Assembly (NCBI RefSeq): GCF_038396675.1
Contig: NC_088920.1
Location: forward strand, 71,872,501 to 71,936,500
Direction: 5' to 3'
DNA length: 64,000 bases
Source of the DNA: Hydra vulgaris
Taxonomy: Eukaryota; Cnidaria; Hydrozoa; Anthoathecata; Hydridae
Under the pieces are notes generated by a model. The model saw only the letters and a program-made list of their open reading frames with translations, ran no database searches and had not been told where the DNA came from. Both the position numbers and the translations under genes were made by a program. Below, piece by piece: positions 51,301 through 62,470 of this stretch (positions are counted from its first letter, which is position 1; each line of letters begins with the position of its first letter).

Positions 51301-52774
51301 AAAGAAGCACACTTGTCAACAGGAAGACGAAAGATTTCTACCCAAAAGTACAAACAGAGACACCATCCATGCGCAACATTGCACTGTTAGTACTTTGATA
51401 TTTTTCAGCTGTTGATGGAATCAGCCTCTATGAGAGGTACCACAGAGTTCGAGAAACTTGACAACCTGCCGGCCTTAGAACCATAAAACTGAGTTTTGGA
51501 GCCGTACCTCATTAGGAGATAATACAATGAGTTGCCTAGTCATAAAACAGAGACACAAGCAAAACCCATCCATTGAGTCAAGAAGATTCAGCATTCAACA
51601 TCCTAAACTGGAAACGATTTATTAAAAATACATCTGCGCCAGCCTAATAGATGAAGAAGGGTTGCAAGGCTGGTCAGCAGATAGAATCTGTTTACCCCTT
51701 AAATTGCCTAGAGCATGAGTTACTTCACTCCTGAATTACAAAAGGCTTGAGAAGATGCACCTTTTGAATAGGAAAACTTATGCTTTGTTTGTTCTTTTTA
51801 GCTATCCAATATATTCATGAAAACCTTGAGAAACACACCACCTCCATAAATGCCTAATTTGATCATATAATCATCTGAGCGCTGAAATTTTATTTATCCA
51901 ATGAAACATGATTTAATTGATTTGCGACCACTCCAAATTCTGAAAAAGTACCTGCTTTTTTGAATTTATTTCAAAAAGAGACCTAAAGTAACTAAGACCT
52001 AAATTACAATCTATTTGTTTCCTCAGCATAAACAGAATTCAAACGAAAACGTACTCTTGATTTTTGAGAATTGACACTTTTTGTTATTGTTAAATCTCAC
52101 CCTTTTTGTAGCTAAAATAGCAATTGAGCTTTCATCTTCAGATGCTGCAAATTTTATTTTGATCACATCACAAGCAAAAAGTTCTGCTACACGGGGAACT
52201 TGGCCAATAACTGTTTGAAGATTTTTCCTTGCATCTTGAACTGTACAAGAATTTAGATGTGTCATTCCACAACTAACTGGCTGCCTACAGCGCTAGCACA
52301 CTTTAACCTGCCCACAAATTTGTAAAAAATTGTTGGCTGCTACTGGAGATCTTCCAACTTGGAATGGAACATCCTTAGCTGATCTTTGGCTCATTCATAT
52401 CTGATTAAAACGGGCAATTTCACAAATAATGCAACAGCCAAAGTATTTAATTTTGTCAGAGTCGTAAGAATAAATTTGGAAAAATCAGAAGGGCCAAGTA
52501 AGTCATCACTAGTTTTCTCCCCTTTTTCAATCTTAAGAAGAATTAGTTTACACATAGCAAAAGGTAAATGCTCTTCATTGGGATCATAGTTCTCAATAAA
52601 GTATTTCTTAATTCTTGGAAGTATCGAGTCTCTTCTAACTGGCACCATATCTGTTCCTTTTTGAAAGCAAACCAGACATACTTTAGCACAATTTTTAGTG
52701 TGTGATAAAGTCTTGTTAGGCATTGTGAAAATATATTTAAACGTTAAAAACACAAAAGTTTTTTTTTTTTTCAT
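48310..52774 (-). pseudogene. Unnamed cnidarian transposon-type gene, split by a LINE
   Basis: Upper half, on minus: MPNKTLSHTKNCAKVCLVCF (52720) with CxxC pairs, RRDSILPRIKKYF, then HLPFAMCKLILLKIEKGEK. Further Cys residues and a segment IGQVPRVAELFACDVIKIKF follow (52023-52265). A LINE interrupts. Lower half: SVKESYENLKQILEL, LRTLGRISSNANKYQND, LYNLLIMELHMVLGITNRLF, then KPKVHDVIKHIPEFI. I recognise the layout as a repeated, uncharacterised cnidarian protein family with a Cys-rich N terminus and a LHLVLG..N..F / TPKVH core. It is presumably part of a DNA transposon. No enzymatic role is established. Stops and frame changes are present in both halves. Confidence 0.5.
49325..51990 (-). mobile_element. 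Jockey-like LINE copy B1
   Basis: On the minus strand the RT reads FQVRPHSSPWFASNCAAAIA (pre-RT), then LFNKCLSETCFPACLKAASV, NYRPISLLPIIGKVFESLIN and QYGFRSTRSTADLLTLITNR. IALDIDKVW lacks part of the usual SKAFDKVWHAGL motif. SGVPQGSILGPLL is motif B and AMFADDTTIYS the catalytic motif C. LTPDSILYLYKSQI and ASLSLFYKY continue toward the C terminus. Frameshifts and stops occur throughout. The endonuclease domain is not clearly visible, so the copy is 5'-degraded. It sits within the unnamed transposon gene. A second copy lies at 61430-62470. Confidence 0.85.
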
Positions 52775-53129
52775 AAATTTTTATTAGTATTGCTTTTCTC
52801 TTGAAGCCAATAAAAAAAAAACTTTTTAAATAAAACTATTTTAATTTTAAATTTTTATCAATATGGAGCCATTGTTTTAAAAATTAAGAAAATAAATATT
52901 TTTTGTATTATAGGGTTTTGACCGAAATGTTAAAATGACCATAACTTTCTCACACTTCGCAAAATTTTTTGAAAAATTTGTGAAAATCATCTCCATGCAT
53001 TTACCTAAAACCTAGAACAAAAATTTTCAATTTACCTTTAATTTTTATTGACAAAACTCTAATAAAAAGAGTAATTAATACAAACTTTATAGGTACTAAT
53101 GAAAAATTTTATTGAAAATTTATAGAATT

Positions 53130-54257
53130 CTTTTTGGCTATCTATAATAATGAAAACCTTTATTAAAAAATATCACATAGAGTTCTTGTGTAATAAAGTT
53201 GCTAAAAGTATAGGAGTATTGTATAAAGCTAGAAGTGCTTTAAATAAACGTAATTTAACTCCTTTATCCATTTTCATTTAATATATGGAAATATTTTTTG
53301 GTGTAGTACAATAAATTCAAATTTATGCCTCTTCATCGACAACAAAAGCATGTTGCTCGTCTTATTAATTTTAAAGATAGATTTACTCAAGCCAAGCCTC
53401 TCTTATTTGAAATGAAAATTCTATGTATGTATTAGCTAAATGTTTTTAATATTCTTTGTTTTATATACAAATGTAAAACTAACTCCAACCTAGTTTCTTT
53501 CCATAATTTATATACCTTAAAAGATAAAAATAAATACAACTTAAGAAATGATAATTTAATTCGTTAACCATTTTTTTGAAACAAAATAGTTTTTGATTTA
53601 GAAAAATTTAGTTTTTGAAAAATCAAAAACATTTTTGATTTTTCTTTTGAAAATTCAAAAGAAAAATCGAAAATGAGGTAATTTGCACGATGAGGTCTTT
53701 GAATGAGAGGTAACTCATTTGAAAATGAGTTACCTCTCATTCAAAAAAAAGCTTAAGGAAATCATTTTGTTTATTGATGATACATTTTTGTATTTTGAAA
53801 CATTGAATAATTTACTTTTTATTTTTTATGCAGTGATGTAGCTGAATATGTATATGAATGCACTTAAATTTTTCTTGTGCTTTATACACTTGACCACGTA
53901 TGCATGGATTTGATTTTCATGAGATTTTTAAATTTACGAGCGGTTCTCGATAAAAACTTGATGGTCTTCTGCGACCGCTTTCTTTTTATTTATTAAATCA
54001 AATACTTGTACATTTTTTGTTTATTTATATTTTCTAGTTGTAAAAGGAATTTTTTAATCTAAACGATTTAATTTATTTGTATAACGACTTTTATACTCTG
54101 TATAAATTTTAAGTTTCAACAGCGGTCTTTGAGTATCGGCGTTCTTTATTTATTTTTTATTTATTTATTTTTACGATATCTTTACTTGTAATTTTTCTCT
54201 TGTACATTTGAATTTGTATTTTAAACATTGTAATAAAGAACGAAAAAAAAAAAAATT
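53130..54257 (+). mobile_element. LINE 3' end: RT C terminus, UTR and poly(A)
   Basis: Plus-strand text reads IEFLCNKVAKSIGVLYKARS then ALNKRNLTPL, and in other frames YGNIFWCST and VFNILCFIYKCK. This is the typical thumb and C-terminal end of LINE RTs. The 3' untranslated part holds GAGCGGTTCTCGATAAAAAC and CTTCTGCGACCGC and ends AATAAAGAACG followed by 13 As. The same UTR words occur at 10487-10656, so both are copies of one family. Confidence 0.7.
53617..53745. repeat. Cluster of three adjacent hairpins
   Basis: Arms GAAAAATCAAAAA (53617-53629 with 53632-53644), then TTTTCTTTTGAA with its inverse around AA, then a perfect 23-bp stem at 53698-53720 and 53723-53745 (TTTGAATGAGAGGTAACTCA...) with a 2-nt loop. 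Confidence 0.9.
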
Positions 54258-54401
54258 TTCGAATTGAAGCATGCCTTGATTCGCAAATCAAATCATGAAT
54301 TAAATGAGCAATATTAGAAAATCTGAATTTATGCATTTTTTTATAATACATATTTCAAAATAAATGAATGAAAAAAAAACTTACATTAAAATTTGTAGTT
54401 A

Positions 54402-56136
54402 GGGGCTGATCAAATAATATGTGACAGTCTTAAGCGGGATGGGGTATTTAAGTGTCAACAAATATCACATGAGGGGGGGGGAGGTAAATTTTTATCACTG
54501 CGTATTTGTTAAAATTGCAAACTCGGAGATATAATGTATAATTTTTACACGCCTACCTTAATAAGAGCACAAAAGCTGAGTATAAATATCGGGCGGACAC
54601 AAAATTTGCCAAATCATCCATTAGTGCCCTGGAAGATCTTGCGGCAGTCAAAAAATTGACGTTTCACTCCATGATGATAAAGTCAGGGTGCCAATAGGAT
54701 CGACAGCTGCAAACAAACAAGCACCAATGGTGATGCATATGGAGTGCAAGGTGACTTTAGCTGATCATGATTTTGTAATTGCTCCTCAACACAAACTTAT
54801 TTCTTTAGTAATTGCAGTCATAGAAATTAAAAAAGATTGCATGGAAATACAAGCACTCACATGCTCTGGCCTAACATACATAGCAATCAGAAGTGCAAAA
54901 CATGGTTCATCAACAGCACTTAGTCACTTAGAAGACATGAACAGAATAAACCATCTTCCTGCATTTGAAAGCAGTTTATTTACTGAAAATGGAGTTAGCA
55001 AACCAGTCATGATTGTATCTGTTGATGTTGGGCCTGATGAAAACCCAAGATATTAAAAAATAATTCATTGTGCCAAGTGCATCTTTAACAAGTGTCTTTA
55101 ACAGGGTTGAGAGAAGAATGGCTCCGCTAAGCCATGTCCTAGCCGGATGTATACTTCTATTTGATCTTTTTGGATGCCATCTTATTTCAAGAGGAGAAAC
55201 AGCAAAGTTATAGAGAAGGCAAATTTTGCCAAAGTTGGTGAAGTTGCACAAATTTGGTCAAGCACGGTCATTGATGGATTTGAAACTAAAGCCAAGTACC
55301 TAAACCAAACAATAAAAAATATGTACAGTTTAAACATTTTGGAGCAGAGTGGGATGCTAATCATGCCTGAGAAAGTCAATACTTCCTTCAAATTGTAAAA
55401 TATAATGATCAAAACTGCTGTGGTCATCGTCGCAGCCCACTATTTTATTTTATTCTAACTGGTTTTCTTCCACCACCGATTACTTTGTTCCAAGGAGAAG
55501 ATGATCTTTACTTCAATAATACAAAGAACAACTTTGCACATCTCTTTTTAAACTTATCACTTTGCAAAACAATTTTGCCCACGACAGCTACAAAAATGTC
55601 CCAAGGGATTGCCATACGACAATTTATGTCCAAGCATTCAAAATTCTTTACCAAAAAGAATTTGTACTAATTGCAGTTTATATTTTGCCACTATCAAATC
55701 AAAGAAACAACACAAACAGTTTGCTCAAAGTATTGGATATTCAAATGAAATTCAAAAAAATTGACCTCATTGACTAGTTGCTCAACGTCTATCTGTGCTT
55801 ATGTGTGTCTTTTTAAATTCGGACAAAGAAATAATTGAGTGATATGATCAGGACGATGTTGATACCTCTTACCTCAACCGGTCTTCATAAATTATTGAAG
55901 AACATGGAACTCCAATACTTGAAGGTCAAAGTCCGATTTGGGAACAAATTTAGATTTTAGACAGATATTCATCAACTGTATTTTTTTTTTTTTTTAAATA
56001 AACTATTACTATTAAAATATACACTTGCAAAAATTTTTTTGTCTTTGTCACGTCACACAGTGAGGGAGGGTAGTGGTTCTTCAAAATGCCACAAAATGTT
56101 ACATAAGGTAGGATCACGTATTATTTGAACAGCCCC
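54402..56136. mobile_element. TTA-flanked DNA transposon of an unnamed family
   Basis: Ends GGGGCTGATCAAATAATATG and, inverted from the right, GGGGCTGTTCAAATAATACG (one mismatch in the first 18), with TTA at 54399-54401 and 56137-56139. The TTA duplication resembles Harbinger, but the protein inside is of another type. Length 1735 bp. Confidence 0.88.
54650..55778 (+). pseudogene. Transposase-like protein of the TTA-flanked element
   Basis: The plus-strand reading is DDKVRVPIGSTAANKQAPMV, HMECKVTLADHDFVIAPQHK, TYIAIRSAKHGSSTALSHLE, then VMIVSVDVGPDENPRY and a stop at 55056. After frame changes it continues KANFAKVGEVAQIWSSTVID, GFETKAKYL, then FFHHR/PPPITLFQGEDDLYF and a tail to about 55778. 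I know this protein type as a widespread uncharacterised family in cnidarian genomes. The conserved Asp residues in the DDK, TLADHD and SVDVGPDENPRY segments are candidate catalytic residues (inference). Frameshifts and stops mean this copy is dead. Confidence 0.65.
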
Positions 56137-56139
56137 TTA

Positions 56140-56734
56140 TGACTTTCCTTTACAAAACTTGTAATTATTATTTTATTACTCCATCAACGATATAAATAGT
56201 AAGTGATTATTTTCGAAAGTATTATTTAAGCATATTTGTAGTCATATTTTTGTTTTATAAAACAATATAAGTAGTATTACAGTTATATATCACAGCAAAA
56301 TAATCACACTGTTATTATTTTTGTTAGAGTTTTGGTTCACGCTTAATTATAAAAAAAAATTTTTATATGCCGTAATTCCTAATGCCTTAATAATAGTAGT
56401 TAAAAAATTCTTTATAATAAGTTTAAAGTCACCTTACGGTTACTATATAAAATAACAAAAATTTTTTATTTATTTACTTATAAATCTATATCAGGCTGAG
56501 GAGGTGGGGTGGAAAAAAAATATCATGGGTCTAATAAACAGGCTGGGAAGGTTATTAAAGGGCTGAAGGCAAAGCTGTGTACTTGTATCTTGAGTAGCTG
56601 TCTTCTTCTTGCTGACTATACTGAATTTCCCACTTAGGATATTCTTTATCCAGATATAGAATATCCCGGATATTCGATGCCAGCTCTCACCATATATACA
56701 TCATTCCAATGATTTTTTAAGTAGCTTTTTTTAA
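56140..56734. other. AT-rich DNA, no gene seen
   Basis: A GC-richer patch near 56490-56530 (GGCTGAGGAGGTGGGGTGG) has no recognised identity. Confidence 0.5.
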
Positions 56735-56880
56735 ATTAATTTAGGTGCTTCCAAATGTCCTAACAGTCCTATCACAGACCACTGAGAAACAACACTTTGC
56801 CAGGTAGCTCAAACCTCATTCCTTTCCAAAGGATTGATAGGTAATGAGGCTTGAAACTTCCTGCTTAAATTCTATCCAAA
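56735..56880 (-). mobile_element. Degenerate SINE related to the one at 39.0 kb
   Basis: On the plus strand, AATTTAGGTGCTTCCAAATG ... CCTATCACAGACCACTGAG parallels ATTTAGGTGATCCAAGAAGA ... CTTGTCACAGAGCACCGCG at 39032. The tRNA-like head is almost lost (TTCCTGCTTAAA remains). Confidence 0.6.
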
Positions 56881-57138
56881 TTATTTTAAATTCAAATGTA
56901 AATTTTTTACATACATACATAGAAAAGACTTTAATGCTATTACACTAGATAGTTTAAATTCGTTAATAGATTGTGTTTGGAAAACTAAATCGTTATTATT
57001 ATGCATTTTAGTTAGATGTTTTGCACGTATAACTAAATCAAAACTTCTATTATGGATATAAATCTTTATTTATTTTTTTTTTTAATTAATTTTAATACAA
57101 TTTTTCAAGGTAATATAGATACCCTCGTCATCTATATT

Positions 57139-57210
57139 TCTTCGGTGGTATAGTGATAAGTATCCACGCCTGTCACGCGGTAGACAAGGGTTCGATTCCC
57201 TGCCAGGGAG
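57139..57210 (+). tRNA. tRNA-Asp(GTC)-like sequence, probably a pseudogene
   Basis: TCTTCGGTGGTATAGTGATA starts a 72-nt stretch with a tRNA-Asp D-arm (GTATAGTG.TAAGTATCC), the anticodon loop CTGTCAC (GTC) and a T-arm GGGTTCGATTCCC. The acceptor stem has two G-T wobbles and a C-A mismatch, and the top of the anticodon stem pairs poorly. It is therefore probably a decayed copy, although a functional gene is not excluded. It is followed at once by a tRNA-like SINE. Confidence 0.5.
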
Positions 57211-57440
57211 TAATTTGAGTCAAGATAGCTCAGTTGGTTAAAACACTGCTAAAAGTTCAGAACTATTTTTGGCCGTGGTACCAGTATTGCAGGCTCAAAT
57301 CCTGGCTCCGCCTACTCAGCGTATGAGTAGTACTTCGGTACGAAGGGAACTCGTCTCAATTAGCTTTGCTAATACGAGGTTTCCTTCACAACTAGTAAAT
57401 AAATAACTTAGTCGAGTAAATGAAATAAAAATAAGCGTTA
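57211..57440 (+). mobile_element. tRNA-derived SINE
   Basis: A-box-like TAGCTCAGTTGGTTAAAACA and B-box-like GGCTCAAATCC lie about 60 bp apart, as in a Pol III internal promoter. A body with TACTTCGGTACGAAGGGAAC and AGCTTTGCTAATACGAGGTT ends in an AT-rich GTAAATAAATAAC/AAATGAAATAAAAA tail. Confidence 0.65.
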
Positions 57441-57908
57441 TCAAGTATAATATATATATATATAAAAAACCGTTAAAAACAAGATTAAAAAAAAAATCAA
57501 TACAATAGTTTTTATACTTCTTTGAAATATTGCATAAAAACTATTTCAAAAAAATAAATAAATAAAGAGTTTCATGCATAATAGAAGTTTTTATTTAGTT
57601 ACAAGTATTAAACCTTTTAAAGAAGTCTTTTAAAATTTATGTTTTGCATGTGTTTTTTGCAGCGATAATTGGTTTGTTTTCTCGAATTTTTTTGTTTTGA
57701 ATATTCTTATGTATATATTTTTGCATAAAAAAAGTTGATTTTTGAAAACTGTGTATTAAATCATAAAAAAATTCCCCCTTCCTACTTTTATTTATCCCCC
57801 CCCCCCATTCATCCCACTCTACGCCACCCTCCTTTATTAGATCTGGAATAAAATCTCCCCTTCCCCCTTTTCCATCCCCCTTGTAAGCGATTCTTACTAG
57901 TCTAACTA

Positions 57909-59607
57909 CACTTTTTCGAGATGTCATTGAGAACTTGAAAGTTGTAATTAAGAAAAGTAAGATGTAATTGAAAAATGCAACATGTAATTTAGTTGAAGAA
58001 CATGTAATGAAGTTGCAATATGTAATTAAGAAACACAACATGTAATTAAAAATTTTAAAATGTAATTGAGAACCCTAAAATGTAAATAATAAATCGCACT
58101 ATGTAATTTGAAAAACAAAAGTTGTAATTAAGAAACCGTGATATGTAAATGAGAATACATTATTTGTAATAGCAAATTCAATGTAAGCTTAAAGGTCATA
58201 ATAAAAGATCTTCTTGGACATGCATTTTAATAAGGTAATAATATCAAATTTAGCATTTGTATGCACAAGCAATATAGTAATACAGTAATGAAATTGAAAG
58301 ATCGTTGCATTATTTGTCAACACACTATGAATAGAAAGTCTGTTATTAAATTGAATCCGTGCAAGCATTTATTTCAATAAAGTTGTTTACAATCACTTCT
58401 GGAAATCCAAAACCATCTTGTCCAATTTGAGCAAGTTGAAAGAAAACATGTTTTATTTTCGAATCGACAATTGGGGGACTCTGGCGCAAACTTTAAGTGT
58501 CAAATATAAGACAGCATACAATTGGGTCCACAGCGGAAATTGAAATTTTATTGGAAGAGGTGGTTTTAAACCAAAAAAATTAACGGAATATTAATGAACA
58601 CATCACAAATGGTCATCAGATAGTTTGGTTGGATGAAACAAAATTTAATATTTTTTGTAGAAAAACGCAAGGATGTGCCAAACAGGGAAAAAGAGCAATA
58701 ATGAAAATACATTCTTCATATAGTGCAAACATACATTTGATTGCAGCTATATCAACAACAAATATCGTCATGATGGAAACTCGCAGAGGATCATTTAAAG
58801 CAGATTCTTGTAACAAATAGATGTTGGCTTTGTTTTTCCAGTGGCTTACATCCGGGAATCGTTTAGAGGATTTGGTCGTCGTAACAGACAATGCTCCATA
58901 TCGTGCTCGTTTGGAAAGGATGTTAGAAAATTTACCGACTCAGTTGTTACGATTAGGACCCTACAGCTCAATGTTAAACCAGTGGAAGCTATCTGGTCCA
59001 AAATAAAAATAAACGTTAAAAATGTTATTCGCATTCCACCTGTATTTGGTGCTGGGATTATGGAACAAAGAATGCAGTATTTAGAAAGAATTGTTACTGC
59101 GGCAAAAAATACAATAATGGGAGGTGATTGTACACGCGCTGTACAACATGCAACTACACATTACGCAACGTTTTTAAATATGGAAGACGTCCAAGCTGAA
59201 TATTACAGTGGTTTTTAATGATGTTGTTTAAATTTAAACTTTAAATTTTTATGTAAATAAATTATTTGTGTTTTATTTATTATTCATGCCTAAATTACAA
59301 AGTATATTAGGACTACAAAATTCAAAATACAAAAAACTTTGTATTTTTTATACTTTTCTCAATTACAACTTTTATCTTCTCGATTACATCTTACGATTAC
59401 TTAATTACAACTTTCATGTTGTAAATTTCATCTTACGTTTCTCAATTACAACTTTCATCTTCTAAATTACATCTTACGTTTCTTAATTACATCCTTTATG
59501 TTCTAAATTACATCTTACGTTTTTTAATTACAACTTTCATCTTCTCAATTACATTTTACGTTTCTTAATTTCAACTTTCAAGTTCTCAATTACATCTTGA
59601 AAAGGTG
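57909..59607. mobile_element. Tc1/mariner-like element with phased-motif long TIRs
   Basis: The left end (CACTTTTTCGAGATGTCATT) and the inverted right end (CACCTTTTCAAGATGTAATT) match, and the inverted repeats run about 250 bp each. They are arrays of TGTAATT motifs every 20 or 21 bp, about twelve on the right side. TA precedes the left end at 57907-57908; the right flank is not TA, so the exact right border is uncertain. A transposase pseudogene lies between. Confidence 0.8.
58440..59218 (+). pseudogene. DDE transposase of the phased-TIR element
   Basis: N-terminal HTH-like FRIDNWGTLAQTLSVKYKTA then YNWVHSGN. IVWLDETKFNIF carries the first Asp. RKTQGCAKQGKRAIM follows, then an in-frame TAG at 58818-58820. 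VVVTDNAPYRARLERML carries the second Asp. A one-base shift near 58975 separates YSSMLN from PVEAIWSKIK, which holds the Glu. Counting across the shift leaves 32 residues between the last two, unlike the 34 of Tc1. C terminus VQAEYYSGF. Two lesions are visible downstream of the first Asp, and the N-terminal region carries further stops. Confidence 0.8.
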
Positions 59608-60929
59608 AAAAGGTGTCCCCAATCGACAACTTGAATCAAAACCGTTTTTTACGCTCTAAAACTCCGGCGTTCAACAAACATCATTTCGATTAAAAACGGC
59701 GACAAAACAGAATTTCTGATTTAGAAATATAAAAACAAATTCAGCTAAACATATTCAATATGTTATTGTGTAGATAAAAAAGCTGTTAAAAAATGTATTT
59801 ACTAATGTTACTGTTTCTTGTTGTGAAAAAAATTGCATTGTATAATATATCATATTATTTTTTAATACTATATTATATAATAAATAATATAGTATTAAAA
59901 AATCAATCTGAATTTTTTTTAAAAACCAAACTAAAAAAACGTATTTTTTTTTAGATTTTACGTTTCTCCAGGTTTTTGTATAACACTAAAGTTTTTTTAA
60001 ATAAATCTCAAGGTTTAAAAAAAAATAGGTTGAAAGGTCTGTAAATACTATAAAATAATATTAATGATACAATTAATAATGACAAATATAATAAATTTAC
60101 AGCAACAATTATAACAATAATAATACAAGTATAATAAGTCAATATTAATTTTCGAATAACAACTAGATATATATCCTAAACCTACTGTCAATAAAAATGC
60201 TGAAAAAGCTAATAAATTGCTATTGAAGCCATGGATTACTAAGGAATTACATCAATAAAAAGAAATTAGATCAATTAAAAGAAAAAATAAATAAGCAAAT
60301 GTTGATGTATAGCAAGTTACTCAGTTTTTAATTCTATTAAATAGTTCTATATTTTGTACTTAGATTCTTATAAATTTAGCAATTTAGATTCTGAAATAAA
60401 ATTTCGATTTAAACATGTGTTAAGTACCCAAAAATATATCATTTTGCTAATGGGACCAACCTGCTGATAGTAAATAAATCTTTTAAATAAAGTAAATAAA
60501 TACATAAATCATGATCTGACATCCTTGGTTTAATGGTTGCCATCAATAAAATATCCTTGCCATAATGCAAAAAAAAAAAAAAAAACTCATTTTGTACTCT
60601 TTAAACCTTAAAAATTATTAAAAAGCTTAATTTTAGAATGATTGGGCAAAAATTAAATATTGGCAATATAAAAAAGTATTTATTCATTTGTTGCATAAAA
60701 ATCTTCCGTTCAACACAAAAAATCCATATTAAACAAGGCATAGTCTAGTAAATGGAATGCTCACCAGAAGGCATTTTGTCAATTATGAGGCCCTTGTAAA
60801 TATTTTTCTAGATGCATCAGACATTTTTCAGACATCAACCTTCACTGCTGAAATTCCTTTTTTTTTTTCAACAATTAATAATTTATATAATTTTATAAAA
60901 TTTAAATAATTTGTTTAGAATGAATTTCA
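59608..60929. other. Upstream region of the COP9 subunit 6 exon
   Basis: AT-rich with poly(A) runs and one hairpin (59857-59903). No promoter element could be assigned. An upstream noncoding exon is possible because TTTGTTTAG, an acceptor-like string, precedes the coding exon. Confidence 0.4.
59857..59903. repeat. Perfect 19-bp hairpin
   Basis: ATTTTTTAATACTATATTA (59857-59875) and its inverse (59885-59903) around a 9-nt loop. Confidence 0.93.
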
Positions 60930-61125
60930 ATGTTTTCTCAAATAAAACGTGCTAAAATTAGTTCAACTGCTAATATGAAGACTTTAGAAAGCTTCTCTGA
61001 TAAGCAGTGTGGTTTTGTAACTGATGCACAAGCTAGTGTTTGTGTTACATTGCATCCACTTGTTATTATGAATATCTCTGATCATTTTACAAGAATTAAA
61101 GCCCAGGAAGGAGGAAATCCACAAA
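60930..61125 (+). CDS. COPS6: COP9 signalosome subunit 6, first coding exon
   Basis: The ATG at 60930 opens a 65-codon stretch ending at a consensus donor (AAA|GTAAGT, intron from 61126). After a variable N terminus, residues about 35-65 read ASVCVTLHPLVIMNISDHFT then RIKAQEGGNPQ. This matches the start of the MPN domain of CSN6 ([24 protein letters not shown] in animals). CSN6 is a non-catalytic MPN subunit that pairs with CSN5 in the complex removing NEDD8 from cullins. Later exons are not visible; they should lie beyond the right edge. The intron starts in phase 1 and holds a LINE copy and microsatellites. This is the clearest conserved host gene in the window. Confidence 0.88.
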
Positions 61126-61429
61126 GTAAGTAACAGTTGAAATAATGCTAAAGGCTCAATATAATAATTCTACATAATATAATTTAAGAAAAAAAATATA
61201 TTCCTTTTAATATGTTTGCTGAGGCATAATATAAGAACCTAATTTAACTGTTGATGATCAAGCAAAAGCAGTAAAATATTTCAATATTATACTTTAATAT
61301 TAGAAATGGGCATCAAAATAGCTCCACCTAACTACAGATAGTTCTTACAAAATTCTAAACTCTAGTTGATGTATGTTCTGAATCCCTATGCGACTAATTT
61401 GTATTTGGAACTAGAGATGAAAGCTCCTT

Positions 61430-62470
61430 TAAGCAGCGGCCATAGTATTTGTAGAAAAGAGAAAGAGATGCAACTTTACGATGATGAGAAAGAGGCTTAA
61501 GCTTAGCAGATAGACCAGGTCAAGTACGTTTCCAATATGTTTTTTTGTACCTTGTCTAGAAGAGAAAGAGAGTCATTAAAAGAACTAGCATAAATATATC
61601 AACATAAAATTTTCAGACAAATAAAATTGTTTGGAGAATTGATGGGCTGATACAGCAAAAGATTACAACTTTGATGAATGATCAGTTAAGCCAGAATAAG
61701 TTTTGGTTGATGGAACTAGAGATGTTAGCTTGTTTGAGTAGCGACCGTTATTTGTAGAAAAGAGAAAAAATTGTGATTATATGATGAAGTATCACCATGA
61801 ATATGACAACAGTATTACATACTTGGACTTCCATTAAGAGATTTATAGAGGTAGAGAATGAAATCAGGAGTAAAACTATAGCAAGCATGATGAAAAGAAG
61901 CAACCTTAGCAGATGCTAACTTTGGAGTTCATTGTATATAAAGTTTCATGGGAGATCAGTGGTGAATGATAATCCAAGAATCTTTGTGGTACCAGAAAAT
62001 CACTGATATTGATCTTCGTCTTGTACGGTTGGCATATTCGATCTGCTTGGAAAGCAGTAAGCCGTCTTAAACATTTTTTCAGACAGAGCAAGCACAAAAG
62101 TTTTTGATTTCATTGTGAACCTTTTGCTTAATTTTGCTTTTTTACAAATCACTAAATCCAATTTTACTAACTCGCAAGCCACTGCAAGCCCCAAGCTGTT
62201 ACAGAAGGGAGATCAGATTTAAGTACAGCTGCCTGTTGTAAGCGATAAAGTTGATTCTTCAACACATAGAGCCACCATAGATGTAAGATTGTAAAAAAGA
62301 TCATTAATGTAGACAAAAAACAATACAGGACCAAGTATAGAATATTGAGGTACCCCAGAAATTACTGGAAATAAAGAAGAGTGTTGACCTTTGAAGATAA
62401 CTTAAATAAAGCAGTTAGAAAGAAATGATTTAATAATCTCAAAAATTTTAGGTTGTCAAGGATATATCAT
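61430..62470 (-). mobile_element. Jockey-like LINE copy B2, in the COPS6 intron
   Basis: Plus-strand text such as GTATTTGTAGAAAAGAGAAA and GAGGTACCCCAGAAATTACT parallels copy B1 (GTATTTGTAGAAAAGAGAAA near 49620; GAGGCACCCCTGAAATTACA near 50211). It covers the RT motif B to C-terminal part and is heavily mutated. It lies antisense to the host gene. Confidence 0.8.

Noticed and set aside
57637..58041. 134-codon minus-strand frame
   Set aside because: Runs through C-rich low-complexity DNA and into the phased inverted repeat of the transposon; no domain.
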